Of a stretch of DNA of 64,000 nucleotides, positions 48,544-59,788 are shown one piece after another. The stretch's first letter is position 1; each line of letters begins with the position of its first letter. The stretch comes from Hygrophila difformis (Eukaryota > Streptophyta > Magnoliopsida > Lamiales > Acanthaceae). The notes beneath the pieces are model-generated. The model saw only the letters and a program-made list of their open reading frames with translations. It was not told the DNA's origin and ran no database searches. A program made the translations under genes and the position numbers. The DNA lies in NCBI GenBank assembly GCA_030278955.1, contig JAOANR010000001.1, forward strand, positions 39,644,890-39,708,889, written 5' to 3'.

Positions 48544-49889
48544 CCCTTTCCCCCCTTTCTTCCCCACTTCATTCTTCCAACACTTAGCCAAATTCTCGAA
48601 ATTTCTCTCGAGCCAGAAACCCTTCCCGAAGAAGACCAAGTGTTCTTCGCACTTTTTCTCACCATTTCCAGCCGAAACTCTGTCCGATTCTCTCGAAATC
48701 GCAATGGCATCTCCGTCCGCATCTAAAGCTCAACCGTAGTAAGCATTGCCCTTCGATTCGCGCATACCCCGTAGCCCCTGTTTCGCGAGTTCTTGCTGTT
48801 TCGTTTCAATAATGTGTAAATAGGTGTCCATGTGCTTTTTTTCACTTATATGAGTTCGATTTTAGGGAATGTAAGTTGTGGGCATCCTCTACTTGAATTC
48901 TGTGTAAAATGGGTTTTGCTGAGCATGATTGAAGGGGTGGGGGGGATGATCTGATTTGTGATTGGAAAGATTGAGGATGGTTGTGTTTAGTTGGGATTTA
49001 CGTTTCCGTCCAAATTTGTGAGTCCAAGGGTAGGCAGTGGATTTAGGAATGGTGTCTAGGGTTTGGAAACAGCCATTGTTGAGAACCTTAGGTCATCAAG
49101 AGTTCTTGGGGATATCTGTGATGAGTTACACAGAATGGTGTATTTTTGCGCCTGGAATTTGTTTTAAATCTGGAGTTTGGAAAACCAATGAGCATGTGGG
49201 TGTTTCTGAATGTATTCATGTTGTTGGTTGTCTGTTTCAGTGAATTTGATGTTAGTGGCAACCTTTGCTGTCATTTTGTATCTGTGAATAAGTAAAGCAT
49301 GATAGGGTGGAACCTTTGCTTTTGAAATTTCAAGCATGACTGAGTGTTAGTGGCAAGTGTTGCATGCCATATGATCATTAAATGCATACTCCCTGTTTTG
49401 GCATGACTGTGTTATGGTGGCTGTAATCTGCAAAAAGTTAGTGTTTGTTGTGTTTTGGCAGCCCCAGTGCACACCAAATCACTTTCCAGAAAAGTTGTTT
49501 CACAAAAAGACAAAATAGTTGGTAGGGAATAATGTTTGACTTAGTGTTTTTGGTTCCCAATGGAACTAAAGTGTGAGTAAGATAGCAGTATTTGTGTCAC
49601 CTCAAACTGCTATTCTCTTTTACAAAATCCAAAATGGGACCACACACATCCCACTTTTCATTAAATAAGAACAAGTCAACCATTTTAAAATTTAAAAATA
49701 GTGTTGTGAATTTTTGTGAGTGTTTAACAGTCCAAAGACAATCCAAGCAGTCCGGAAATAGCAAAATCCATTTCGCCACGTCTCCACTTCACATTCCAAA
49801 TTTGAGCAATCCATCTCGTCATTTTCATCTCGGTCCATTTTCAACAAGTGCCTCGAGCTTGTTTAATAAAATTGAAAAACCAAACTTTT

Positions 49890-49991
49890 GGGCCCAATGG
49901 CCCATTAAAAAGATTTTTGGTCCAATGACCATTTTATTTTCCCTTTTTGGACTCAATAGTCCAATCAAAAATATTTTTGGGTCCAATGACC
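49890..49991 (+). repeat. Four CAAT-loop hairpins in the family B intron
   Basis: GGGCC-CAAT-GGCCC (49890-49903), TGGTC-CAAT-GACCA (49918-49931), TTGGACT-CAAT-AGTCCAA (49947-49964), GGTC-CAAT-GACC (49980-49991). The loop is identical and the stems differ, each flanked by T-rich and A-rich runs. Confidence 0.8.
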
Positions 49992-50103
49992 TAAGTTTTA
50001 ATAAATTAGAATAGATTTTAAATTTCTGTTTGTAAATACTATATATAGGCCTCATAATAAAATTCAAGTGCGATCAATTAAATCACATTTCGAGCAAAGC
50101 TCA

Positions 50104-50190
50104 AAATGTGAGGATGTTGATTCTTAACTTGAATAATTTATGAAAACTATAAAAAACTTGAGTGCATCTAATCTCCTCTGTCCTTTTCAG
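50104..50190 (+). promoter_or_regulatory. Splice-acceptor module before the family B env-like exon
   Basis: Another exact AAATGTGAGGATGTTGAT (50104-50121), followed about 50 bases later by a pyrimidine-rich CTCCTCTGTCCTTTTCAG ending at 50190. This supports a link between the motif and 3' splice sites. Confidence 0.6.
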
Positions 50191-53100
50191 GAATTAATTA
50201 GTGGTAAAATCAGGCATCGGGCTACCTGATTGCACATATGAGCAAGCAGCCAAAGAGGCTTCGATTGATAGAATTGAGATCAAGAATATGAGAGCGGCAA
50301 TCGTATCAGAATATGAAGTGCCACTGGACCTCACCACTGAGGATAAACTAGAGCTTGCACCAGGATGGGATGTGAATATACCACCAGAGGAGAGAACCAT
50401 AGTTGCTGCATCTATAGAAAGTGATTATTATCACTTTCTGAAGAAATTCTGGGAAATGATGATAGATCACGCCCGCGAGGACACTAAGACTACACCAAAG
50501 GTTCACCATGAACGAATCTAGTTGAAATTCAAAGAACACAGAGCTATATGGAACAGACACGTGGAAAGATGAACAAAAGATCCAAAACTGGCCGACTTCG
50601 ACATCATTATCCCGAATCAGATTATAGATCCTCAAGTGTGGATGGCGTTCACAGATAAACAGATAGACATCAGCAGAATTTTGGCTAGCGGAGTGATTAT
50701 GATGTATGAAGCTTTTCCTTTCAAATGGAACCCCTACCTATTTGAGAAGAGGGGGCCTGTAGAACTAAGATGGATCACAGATCAGGCCCGCCTCAGGCAC
50801 CATGAATTAAGCTATAACCTGCATAAGCACCTTAAGAGCGCAGAGAATTTTGAGCAGACCAGAAATACCTTACTGCTGAACACTATGAGAAAGATGATCA
50901 AGGATGCAAGGCAGGAGTTGGAGGACCTAACATTTGTCTGGGGAAAAGGGAATCCAAGCATCACTAAATCATTTCTGGTCGAGGGAGTGGAGCTGCCGGC
51001 TGAAGAGGCACTTGAATATGTTTTTACACACAGGAAGTATGGGCAATTTGGAACAACCAGAGATAATGAACTTCCTCAGCACATTGCTGTATTAAGGGAA
51101 CAACTGCTTGTGGACATACGCAAGGGCAGTTGGAAGCCCATCAAGAAAGGTGAGAGACAGTTTAAGCTAATGTCAGAAGCTGAGGCTGGAACTTATCTCA
51201 ACTTTAACTTCTCCCAAGACATGTCATATGTGGAGGGGCTCCAGAAGGATTTGGTGGGGGCAATGTTGGAAAAATATCGGACGTCCTACCTGGAACTTAT
51301 AATGGAAATGGACAAGGAGGCACTTCAATATTGTAATGAAAAGACAAAGAAGAAAAAGATCTTGCATTACAACCATAATGCCCGTAGTAAGTTTTGTAAA
51401 AAGATTAAGGAGGACTGGGAGGCACAGCTTGTGCGAATTACTCTCCGGAGCTTCATTGAGGACTTTTTAAAGCGGGCTGAAAAGCAACTGGGCTATGAAG
51501 ACGAGCCCAATGTTGAGAAAGAAACCGAGAAAGAAATCGTAGAGGACCCAAAGGCGATAATTGATGATTACTTTTCCACACCCCCACCAGAAGAACCCCA
51601 AGTACATCAAGAGACAGTCCAAGTGCCATTGCCTACTACTGCTGCCGAACCTCCCGTACAACCAATCCAATCTGAAGTGCAAACCCCTGCGGCTGTTGAA
51701 CTTGAAAACCAACCTGAGCCTCAAGTACAATCCAAGAGAAGTTAGTTAAATTGGCAGAAAAGGAGAAAAGTGGACGGGCTCCGGAACGAAAAGTTGTAAT
51801 TAAAGAGCCCGAACCAACTGCTAAGAAAACCGCTGAGCCCGCAGATAGAGGGAAAGGCAAAATGCCGGAGCCACCACCAAAGCGGAAACATCAAATTTCC
51901 TTTGATGCTGAACTAGCCAGAAAGCTTCAAGAAGAAGAAAATGCGAAAGTGGTTGTGCACGATCAAACCTTTGAGGGAGGAGCTGCTGATACAAGTGTAA
52001 GTGAGAGAGAAAGAATGGAGAGAGAAGAGAAAGTCTTGAAAGAGGCTGAAATGGAGAAAAGCATCCAACAGACTCGCGATGAAGAAGCTGCCCGAACACT
52101 CGAGGTTGAACTTGAATCAAAGAAGGGGGCTGAAACTGAAAAAGTAGAGGAGCAGACATGAGAGAAAATTATTCAAGTGAAGATGGAGAAAGGAGAGGAA
52201 ATGGAAAGACAGCGAGCTGAAGGTCGAAAGGAAAAGTCCGCCCATGCTAAAGCAGTACTTGATGAAGGGGATGAAGAGCTGCAAGTGTTGAAAGAGATGC
52301 CAGAACCAAGGCCATCTGGTCGGGAAGATCCTCATCCTTTTGCACACTTAACTCGTGAGGAAAGGAGAGAAGAGTTCAGAATGTTTGCTGGATACAGGAA
52401 AGATGATCCTTTGTGGATAGCATATGTGGATGAACAAGAAGAGTATCTGAGAAACAAAGCAACAACCAATCCAGAAGGACCGTCACACCAAGCTGAACAA
52501 GCAGGAGGCTCATTGGAGTCTATTGATCCGATAACATTGGCTAGAACACTGGATGAACATCCCATGGCATCAGCGCTTAAAGAAAATGTCCGGGAAATTT
52601 TGAATGAGGCTGCAGATGAACATGTCTTAAGGGAGGAGGAGGAGGTATCAACTAGTGTTGATCCTTATTTTCCTGTACTTAATTTTCCAAAGCCTGTAAT
52701 GACTGCGTACAATGCAATGAATAATGTAATAACACAGGTTGAGGCGGAGTCGAGCCGATAGGAGCCTGGGGCAGAACATACAAATGAGCCGAACCAAGGA
52801 GGATATGAGCCGACAGATTGGCACACAAGCGAAGATGAATCAGTTGGGTCTGTCCGGCCAGTTGAATTTTGGTCAGAAAAGACTGTGAGGCACAGAATGG
52901 GAGTTACAAAGCAGTTCGAAAAGAAGAAATTAAGCAAGGCAGACTTAGAGATCAAATTCAACGGGAAGATGGAAGGGGCAGAAAGATATGCGAAAATACT
53001 GAAAGTGATTGTGCCAGACAAGGGATTCAAGCCAGATGCTTTGCTCCACCCAACTGTCGAAACCTTTCACAGAAATCAAGAATGGGGGAACTTCATGTTG

Positions 53101-54330
53101 CACAATTAAGAAGATGGCTTCGTCGAGCTAACGCGAGAATTTTTCTGCAACATCGATGCCAACAACAAGAAGACTTGGGTCCGGGGTCAGGTTATAAACA
53201 TCTCGCCAGAATGGTTAAATCAATTTTTCGGGACCCCGGACATCCGAGATGAATTCCCCGTCTGAGAAATCTTGATGAAAAGGGGTAAGACAAAGGAAGC
53301 TGCAAAGTATGCTGCTTTGGCAAACAACATGACGAGATTAACTGCTCCGGAGCACACTTTTGACGTAAATTTGTTGCATTTACACTTCATGCCAACCTAC
53401 GAATTTTATATGTCCAAGATCCGGCCAAATTCGCCCCCGCACACTACATCTGGAAGTGTCTTGATGGGATTTGTGAAATTGTGGCATGGAGTGAAGTTGA
53501 ATGTAGGGAAGCATGTGTTCAAAGTTCTGATGACCCGGATAGAGGAAAAACAGGTCTTATGCTATCCGAATTTGATAAGAAGAATCTGCATCACTCAGGG
53601 CGTCAACATAAGTGCATTTGCAGCCGACAAACCGGTAAGAGTGAACCCCCCCATCAGCGTGCCAAATCTCCCCTTGAGCAAAAGAATCAGATACTCTCTG
53701 CCCCAGTTACCCGGTGAAGGCGATTCCGATGTTCAATCTTCATTTATATCCGGTGGCCAAGCACCCTCACTCCGAAAGAGAGCTCCAAGGCCTTCTAGGG
53801 CCTCGAAGGGAACTAAAAAAGCCCGTACTGATGCGGGACCTTCAACAACCATTCAAGAAGAGCCTCAGCACGAACAGATGGAGATTCCACTTCCCTCTCC
53901 AGCTCAACCTCCACAAATCCCTCTTGCGAGCCAAAATATCTCACAACAACCTGCCAACTCACAGGTAATTGAAATTGTGAGCTCAATGAACAAGACCATG
54001 ACTGAAAGCGTCAAGCAGTTGGCAGATGTGATCATTCTGGGAAGGGAAGATGACCGAAGAGAAAGGCAAGATGAAAGGAAGAGGAGAGAAGATCATGAAA
54101 GAAAGAAGGAAGAAGAAAGAGCAGAAGAAAGGATCTGAAAAGCAGAATTCAGACAACTACTGTTGGAGAGAGAGGAGAGACAGCATAGGGAACGCATGGA
54201 AAGCGAGGAGAGGCAATGGAAGATGATGGAATTGGTAATTTTTGTGTTGGTTAAACAGCTTCCGCCACCACCACCTCCACCAAAAGATGATGCTGGTCCT
54301 TCCACTCAACCACATGACCCGACTGAATGA

Positions 54331-55151
54331 GTCCGTCTCGATCCTATCATTGCGAGCTTAATTGTAAACATCATATAAGAGAATTTCTATCATCTGTGCA
54401 AGTTTGATCTTACTGCATTGAAATCTCTTGTAATTGATGTATTTAATGCTTTCAAAAAGGAATTTTGCAGTCCAAACAATTTATTTTGAAAAGATGTCTG
54501 GCAGTCCAAGATGAATAAATGACTGTCAGGCCAAAAGTATGTTGTTGACATACTCAGTATGTCATCAGTGCCTCTTTACTGCTTTAAATTAAATAACCAG
54601 CAAAAGTATGCATAAACCTGCTCTAAATTCACATGTTGAATTTAGGCTTGTGATTAAATTTTCAAACTTTTAAATTGGGATAATATAATTAAAAATATGC
54701 ATGAAATGAATTCCTAAGGTTTTGAGCTATAAAGATCTAATGATGCAATCATCTTGTTGGGTAATAAATCTGCATGTTGAAAATCTTGATTGAATAAAGT
54801 GTTAGAATAAAGCATTGATTAAATTTTAGAATACTGTATGACATGAATCAATCCAACCTTGTGAGATTTGAGCCATGAGTCACTTTTACTCATTCATTTT
54901 CTTTGATGTGTGAATCAATTTGATTGAAGGAAACTAGAACTTGCAATTGGGATCGATTCAAGACCATGCCACATTCCCGAAATCGAGCATATGATCGAGG
55001 CACTTAGAAAACCCAAATTTTGGCCTTCGTTTGAAATCCAAACCCAAAAATATTTTCCCTTTAGAATTAACCAATCTGAGCCTATAAGCCTAATTTTTTC
55101 TTGAAGTCCACTATATTTTCCTTATCCTTGCAAAAAAATGACCAAAATATT
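54331..55151 (+). other. Family B 3' non-coding region, up to the gap
   Basis: No gene. Alignable with family A 21380-22080. The point equivalent to the family A LTR start falls inside the N gap, so the family B 3' LTR is not visible in this assembly. Confidence 0.65.
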
Positions 55152-55651
55152 NNNNNNNNNNNNNNNNNNNNNNNNNNNNNNNNNNNNNNNNNNNNNNNNN
55201 NNNNNNNNNNNNNNNNNNNNNNNNNNNNNNNNNNNNNNNNNNNNNNNNNNNNNNNNNNNNNNNNNNNNNNNNNNNNNNNNNNNNNNNNNNNNNNNNNNNN
55301 NNNNNNNNNNNNNNNNNNNNNNNNNNNNNNNNNNNNNNNNNNNNNNNNNNNNNNNNNNNNNNNNNNNNNNNNNNNNNNNNNNNNNNNNNNNNNNNNNNNN
55401 NNNNNNNNNNNNNNNNNNNNNNNNNNNNNNNNNNNNNNNNNNNNNNNNNNNNNNNNNNNNNNNNNNNNNNNNNNNNNNNNNNNNNNNNNNNNNNNNNNNN
55501 NNNNNNNNNNNNNNNNNNNNNNNNNNNNNNNNNNNNNNNNNNNNNNNNNNNNNNNNNNNNNNNNNNNNNNNNNNNNNNNNNNNNNNNNNNNNNNNNNNNN
55601 NNNNNNNNNNNNNNNNNNNNNNNNNNNNNNNNNNNNNNNNNNNNNNNNNNN
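55152..55651. other. Assembly gap (500 N)
   Basis: Exactly 500 N, a conventional placeholder. The family B 3' LTR would be expected here or beyond, so real missing sequence is probably larger than 500 bases. Confidence 0.99.
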
Positions 55652-56063
55652 GTCTTTTTTGTTTGTTTATTAATTTGTGACTGATCTTAGAATTAAAACT
55701 TCTAAGCTGCCTACGTACCCTGTGAAGGGATCAAGCCATAACGTAGTTCATAAACAATTTGAAGTGTTTATTATATATATATATATATATATAAATATTT
55801 ATTCAGGATACATCTTATCGACTTGAACTCCAAAAATAAATTATTACGGGTATCACATCCTCTCCCCCTTAGGGTTTCAGTTATGTCCACATGACTGCCT
55901 ATTCATTATTCTCAAGAAGGTTCGGGTCAAGGTTTTAATGAGCATGCGTTTGAAATGGATTTGTTGTTTGGGAATCCAACAAATTTTTTTGGAATAGAGA
56001 GTGTTTTAATAAAAACTTGTTTTTTATTGTCTCCACATAAGGAAATTTTCCAATTCGTACTAG
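55652..56063. other. Unassigned non-coding sequence with TA microsatellite
   Basis: No gene. A TA run lies at about 55773-55793. A stretch reading CTGCCTACGTACC...AACGTAGTT near 55709-55747 looks like transposon-derived sequence, but I cannot assign it. It does not match the family B LTR. Confidence 0.5.
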
Positions 56064-57990
56064 CGGGGTGACCGCTCCGTCTCGGATATCACCCGTGCGG
56101 CACCTCGGGTTCCCTCGATACTCTTCGGACACCCGAGGTTCAGCCTTTCTCATCTCCGATGCTTCACTGGTTTCGGCCTCCCGTGGCCTCATCAGGGGAA
56201 CGGGATCAGCCTCCCAACCAGTGCGAAACCCGACGGTGCGCCTATCCTCTCGATAGACTACCGCCGTGGGTCCAAGCACAACTCATTAATGCTGATCCCT
56301 TCCGACATGTTCGCGCAACCAGTAAGCATCTCGCTCGTCGCCGGACCGGCGCCGGCTCACATTCTCCTCCAGCTAAATCGATGCACGTCCTCGTGCATGC
56401 TGGGGAGTACCCGTCTCTTCATCCCTCTCTCTTCGAGGGTTTGTGTGCAATTCCCGTAGCCTCCCACACAACGTAGCATGCCTCCAGCCTTAGTCGCAGT
56501 CCGAGCATCAATGGCCTCCTGCCTGGCCCCCTCTGCATAACTATACGGACTTCTTCCGGCATTCCACCCACTTGTGTCGGGCGCATGGCGAACTTTCACT
56601 GTTGCCTGCTTTTGCCCTTCTATGAGCGCTTGGAAAGCTTCCCGTTTGGCCCACTGCTAACCTCCGATCATCCCATACTGATTGAAGGTTTCAATAGCTT
56701 TCACGTAAGCTTCCTGCCTACTCATCTCATGCTCACGAGCGCTTGGCCACCCGTCTCGATCTCACACTCATTGGGTGCCTGCCTACTCTCCCACGGCACA
56801 AACGCTTGCCTCCTCGATTGATACGGCTTCCTGCCTACTCTATTCACCTCTGCGATGCGAGCGCTTGGCAAGCTTTTCGCCTTCGGCATACAAGCGCTTG
56901 GCCCTCATTCGAATCTGCGTGCAAGAGCAAACCCACAGCTAGCACACATCTGGCTCTGATACCAACTGTCACGGGGTGACCGCTCCGTCTCGGACATTAC
57001 CCGTGCGGCACCTCGGGTTCCCTCGATACTCTTCGGACACCCGAGGTTCAGCCTTTCTCATCTCCGATGCTTCACTGGTTTCGGCCTCCCGTGGCCTCAT
57101 CAGGGGAACGGGATCAGCTCCCAACCAGTGCGAAACCCGACGGTGCGCCTATCCTCTCGATAGACTACCGTCGTGGTCCAAGCACAACTCATTAATGCTG
57201 ATCCCTTCCAACATGTTCGCAGCAACCAGTAAGCATCTCGCTCGTGCCGGACCGGCGCCGGCTCACATTCTCCTCCAGCTAAATCGATGCACGTCCTCGT
57301 GCATGCTGGGGAGTACCCGTCTTTTCATCCCTCTCTCTTCGAGGGTTGTGTGCAATTCCCGTAGCCTCCCACACAACGTAGCATGCCTCCGCCTTAGTCG
57401 CAGTCCGAGCATCAATGGCCTCCTGCCTGGCCCCCTCTGCATAACTATAACGGACTTCTTCCGGCATTCCACCCACTTGTGTCGGGCGCATGGCGAACTT
57501 TCACTGTTGCCTGCTTTTGCCCTTCTATGAGCGCTTGGAAAGCTTCCCGCTTGGCCCACTGCTAACTCCGATCATCCCATACTGATTGAAGGTTTCAATA
57601 GACTTTCACGTAAGCTTCCTGTCTACTCATCTCATGCTCACGAGCGCTTGGCCACCCGTCTCGATCTCATACTCATTGGGGTGCCTGCCTACTCTCCCAT
57701 GGCACAAACGCTTGCCTCCTCGATTGATACGGCTTCCTGCCTACTCTATTCGCCTCTGCGATGCGAGCGCTTGGCAAGCCTTTCGCCCTTCGGCATACAA
57801 GCGCTTGGCCCTCATTCGAATCTGCGTGGCAAGAGCAAACCCACAGCTAGCACACATCTGGCTCTGATACCAACTGTCACGGGGTGACCGCTCCGTCTCG
57901 GACATCACCCGTGCAGCACCTCGGGTTCCCTCGATACTCTTTCGGACACCCGAGGTTCAGCCTTTCTCATCTCCGATGCTTCACTGGTTT
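56064..57990 (-). mobile_element. TRIM-like small LTR element, tandem copies on minus strand
   Basis: LTRs at 56064-56306 (six terminal bases missing), 56967-57213 (247 bp, TG...CA) and 57875-57990 (partial) alternate with two internal regions of about 660 bp. Initiator tRNA-Met primer sites (TGGTATCAGAGC on the minus strand) lie at 56953-56964 and 57861-57872, two bases from the LTR edge. No long ORF or protein domain is seen, so the element is non-autonomous. Copies are very similar, with scattered one-base indels. The internal region is GC-rich compared with the surroundings. Confidence 0.8.
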
Positions 57991-57998
57991 CGCGAACA

Positions 57999-59238
57999 TG
58001 TCGGAAGGGATCAGCATTAATGAGTTGTGCTTGGACCACGGCGGTAGTCTATCGAGAGGATAGGCGCACCGTCGGGTTTCGCACTGGTTGGGAGCTGATC
58101 CCATTCCCCTGATGAGGCCACGGGAGGCCGAAACCAGTGAAGCATCGGAGATGAGAAAGGCTGAACCTCGGGTGTCCGAAGAGTATCGAGGGAACCCGAG
58201 GTGCCGCACGGGTGATGTCCGAGACGGAGCCGTCACCCCGTGACAGTTGGTATCAAAGCCAGATGTGTGCTAGCTGTGGGTTTGCTCTTGCCACGCAGAT
58301 TCGAATGAGGGCCAAGCGCTTGTATGCCGAAGGGCGAAAGGCTTGCCAAGCGCTCGCATCGCAGAGGCGAATAGAGTAGGCAGGAAGCCGTATCAATCGA
58401 GGAGGCAAGCGTTTGTGCCATGGGAGAGTAGGCAGGGCACCCAATGAGTATGAGATCGAGACGGGTAGCCAAGCGCTCGTGAGCATGAGATGAGTAGGCA
58501 GGAAGCTTACGTGAAAGCCTATTGAAACCTTCAATCAGTATGGGATGATCGGAGTTAGCAGTGGGCCAAGCGGGAAGCTTTCCAAGCGCTCATAGAAGGG
58601 CAAAAGCAGGCAACAGTGAAAGTTCGCCATGCGCCCGACACAAGTGGGTGGAATGCCGGAAGAAGTCCGTATAGTTATGCAGAGGGGGCCAGGCAGGAGG
58701 CCATTGATGCTCGGACTGCGACTAAGGCGGAGGCATGCTACGTTTGTGTGGTAGGCTACGGGAATTGCACACAACCCTCGAAGAGAGAGGGATGAAGAGA
58801 CGGGTACTCCCCAGCATGCACGAGGACGTGCATCGATTTAGCTGGGGAGAATGTGAGCCGGCGCCGGTCCGGCACGAGCGAGATGCTTACTGGTTGCGCG
58901 AACATGTCGGAAGGGATCAGCATTAATGAGTTGTGCTTGGACCACGGCGGTAGTCTATCGAGAGGATAGGCGCACCGTCGGTTTCGCACTGGTTGGGAGC
59001 TGATCCAGTTCCCCTGATGAGGCCACGGGAGGCCGAAACCAGTGAAGCATCGGAGATGAGAAAGGCTGAACCTCGGGTGTCCGAAGAGTATCGAGGGAAC
59101 CCGAGGTGCCGCACGGGTGATGTCCGAGACGGAGCGGTTCACCCCGTGACAGTTGGTATCAGAGCCAGGTGTGTGCTAGCTGTGGGTTTTGCTCTTGCCA
59201 CGCAGATTCGAATGAGGGCCAAGCGCTTGTATGCCGAA
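57999..59238 (+). mobile_element. TRIM-like small LTR element, copy in opposite orientation
   Basis: LTRs at 57999-58245 and 58905-59151 (both 247 bp, TGTCGG...GTGACA) flank a 659-bp internal region. The primer site at 58248-58259 has one mismatch (TGGTATCAAAGC). A second primer site at 59154-59165 is followed by about 75 bases of internal sequence, then homology stops near 59238. It meets the minus-strand array head-on near 57990. Confidence 0.8.
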
Positions 59239-59465
59239 TGGCTAAGGCCGAGATTTGTTATGCTTAGAGGAGGGCATAGATGAATGAGATCTAGAACTAC
59301 GGCAAGATCAGTCTCTAGTGAGCGTTTCTAATTCGATGTCTAGCGTCTAAGTGATCTAGTGCAAGCAAAAGATCTAAGTTAGAATGTAGCACGCTTCTAG
59401 GTTCTCTAAGTTCAGGCAATGCAGTATGCACATGCAAATGATGATTCCCCCAAAAATAATTGATG

Positions 59466-59500
<35 letters not shown>

Positions 59501-59773
59501 CCCCATGGGTTTTAAAATAAAAATTTAATCCATGGAATTAATGCTTTAAAAATTTAAAGTAATATTTAAATCCTTGGACCTCTATATTGGGTCAAAAATA
59601 ATTATAATTCGGGCTCAAAAATAATTTGGGCTAGGAAACTTTAAAATAATAATAATTTGGGCTTCTATAATGATGACAATAATAATTTAAAAATAATCAT
59701 GGTTTTAAAAATAATAGTTTAAAAAAATAATAATAATAATAGGTTTAAAAATACTAATTTAAAAATAAGCCGG
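59239..59773 (-). other. AT-rich non-coding sequence with TA microsatellite
   Basis: No gene. A TA run is at about 59468-59497. The A/T-rich stretch before 59774 probably is the start of the internal region of the minus-strand element whose primer site is at 59774-59785. Confidence 0.45.
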
Positions 59774-59785
59774 GCTCTGATACCA
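59774..59785 (-). promoter_or_regulatory. Primer binding site, initiator tRNA-Met type, minus strand
   Basis: GCTCTGATACCA on the plus strand, i.e. TGGTATCAGAGC on the minus strand, three bases from the LTR edge at 59789. Confidence 0.88.
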
Positions 59786-59788
59786 CTC

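Larger units (their letters stand above)
48704..54330 (+). pseudogene. Family B Athila env-like third gene, decayed, with intron
   Basis: Exon 1 at 48704-48738 (ATGGCATCT...) ends TA|GTAAGC in phase 2, the same phase as family A exon 1. The acceptor is TTTTCAG at 50190. Joining there keeps frame but gives stops, so the copy is dead at the junction. The body runs about 50201-54330. An Athila-type domain lies at 50636-51745, followed by a Pro/Glu-rich, charged coiled-coil-like region. A second conserved block (53110-53640) resembles the putative plant transposon protein domain of Athila ORF3, and the end is Glu/Arg-rich. Stops are at 50519, about 50570, 51743, 52159, 52759, 53107, 53263 and 54136, with one frame change near 51745. 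No clear signal peptide or transmembrane span was seen, so 'env-like' is positional only. Confidence 0.75.

Noticed and set aside
50201..54330. True retroviral-type envelope gene
   Set aside because: No signal peptide, furin-like site or transmembrane segment could be recognised. The name 'env-like' reflects position in Athila elements only.
55101..55680. Apparent 180-190 codon open frames across the gap
   Set aside because: Made almost entirely of N.
56976..57530. 184-codon open frame in the small LTR element
   Set aside because: It runs through LTR, is broken by indels in the other copies, and shows no gag or other domain. The element looks non-coding.
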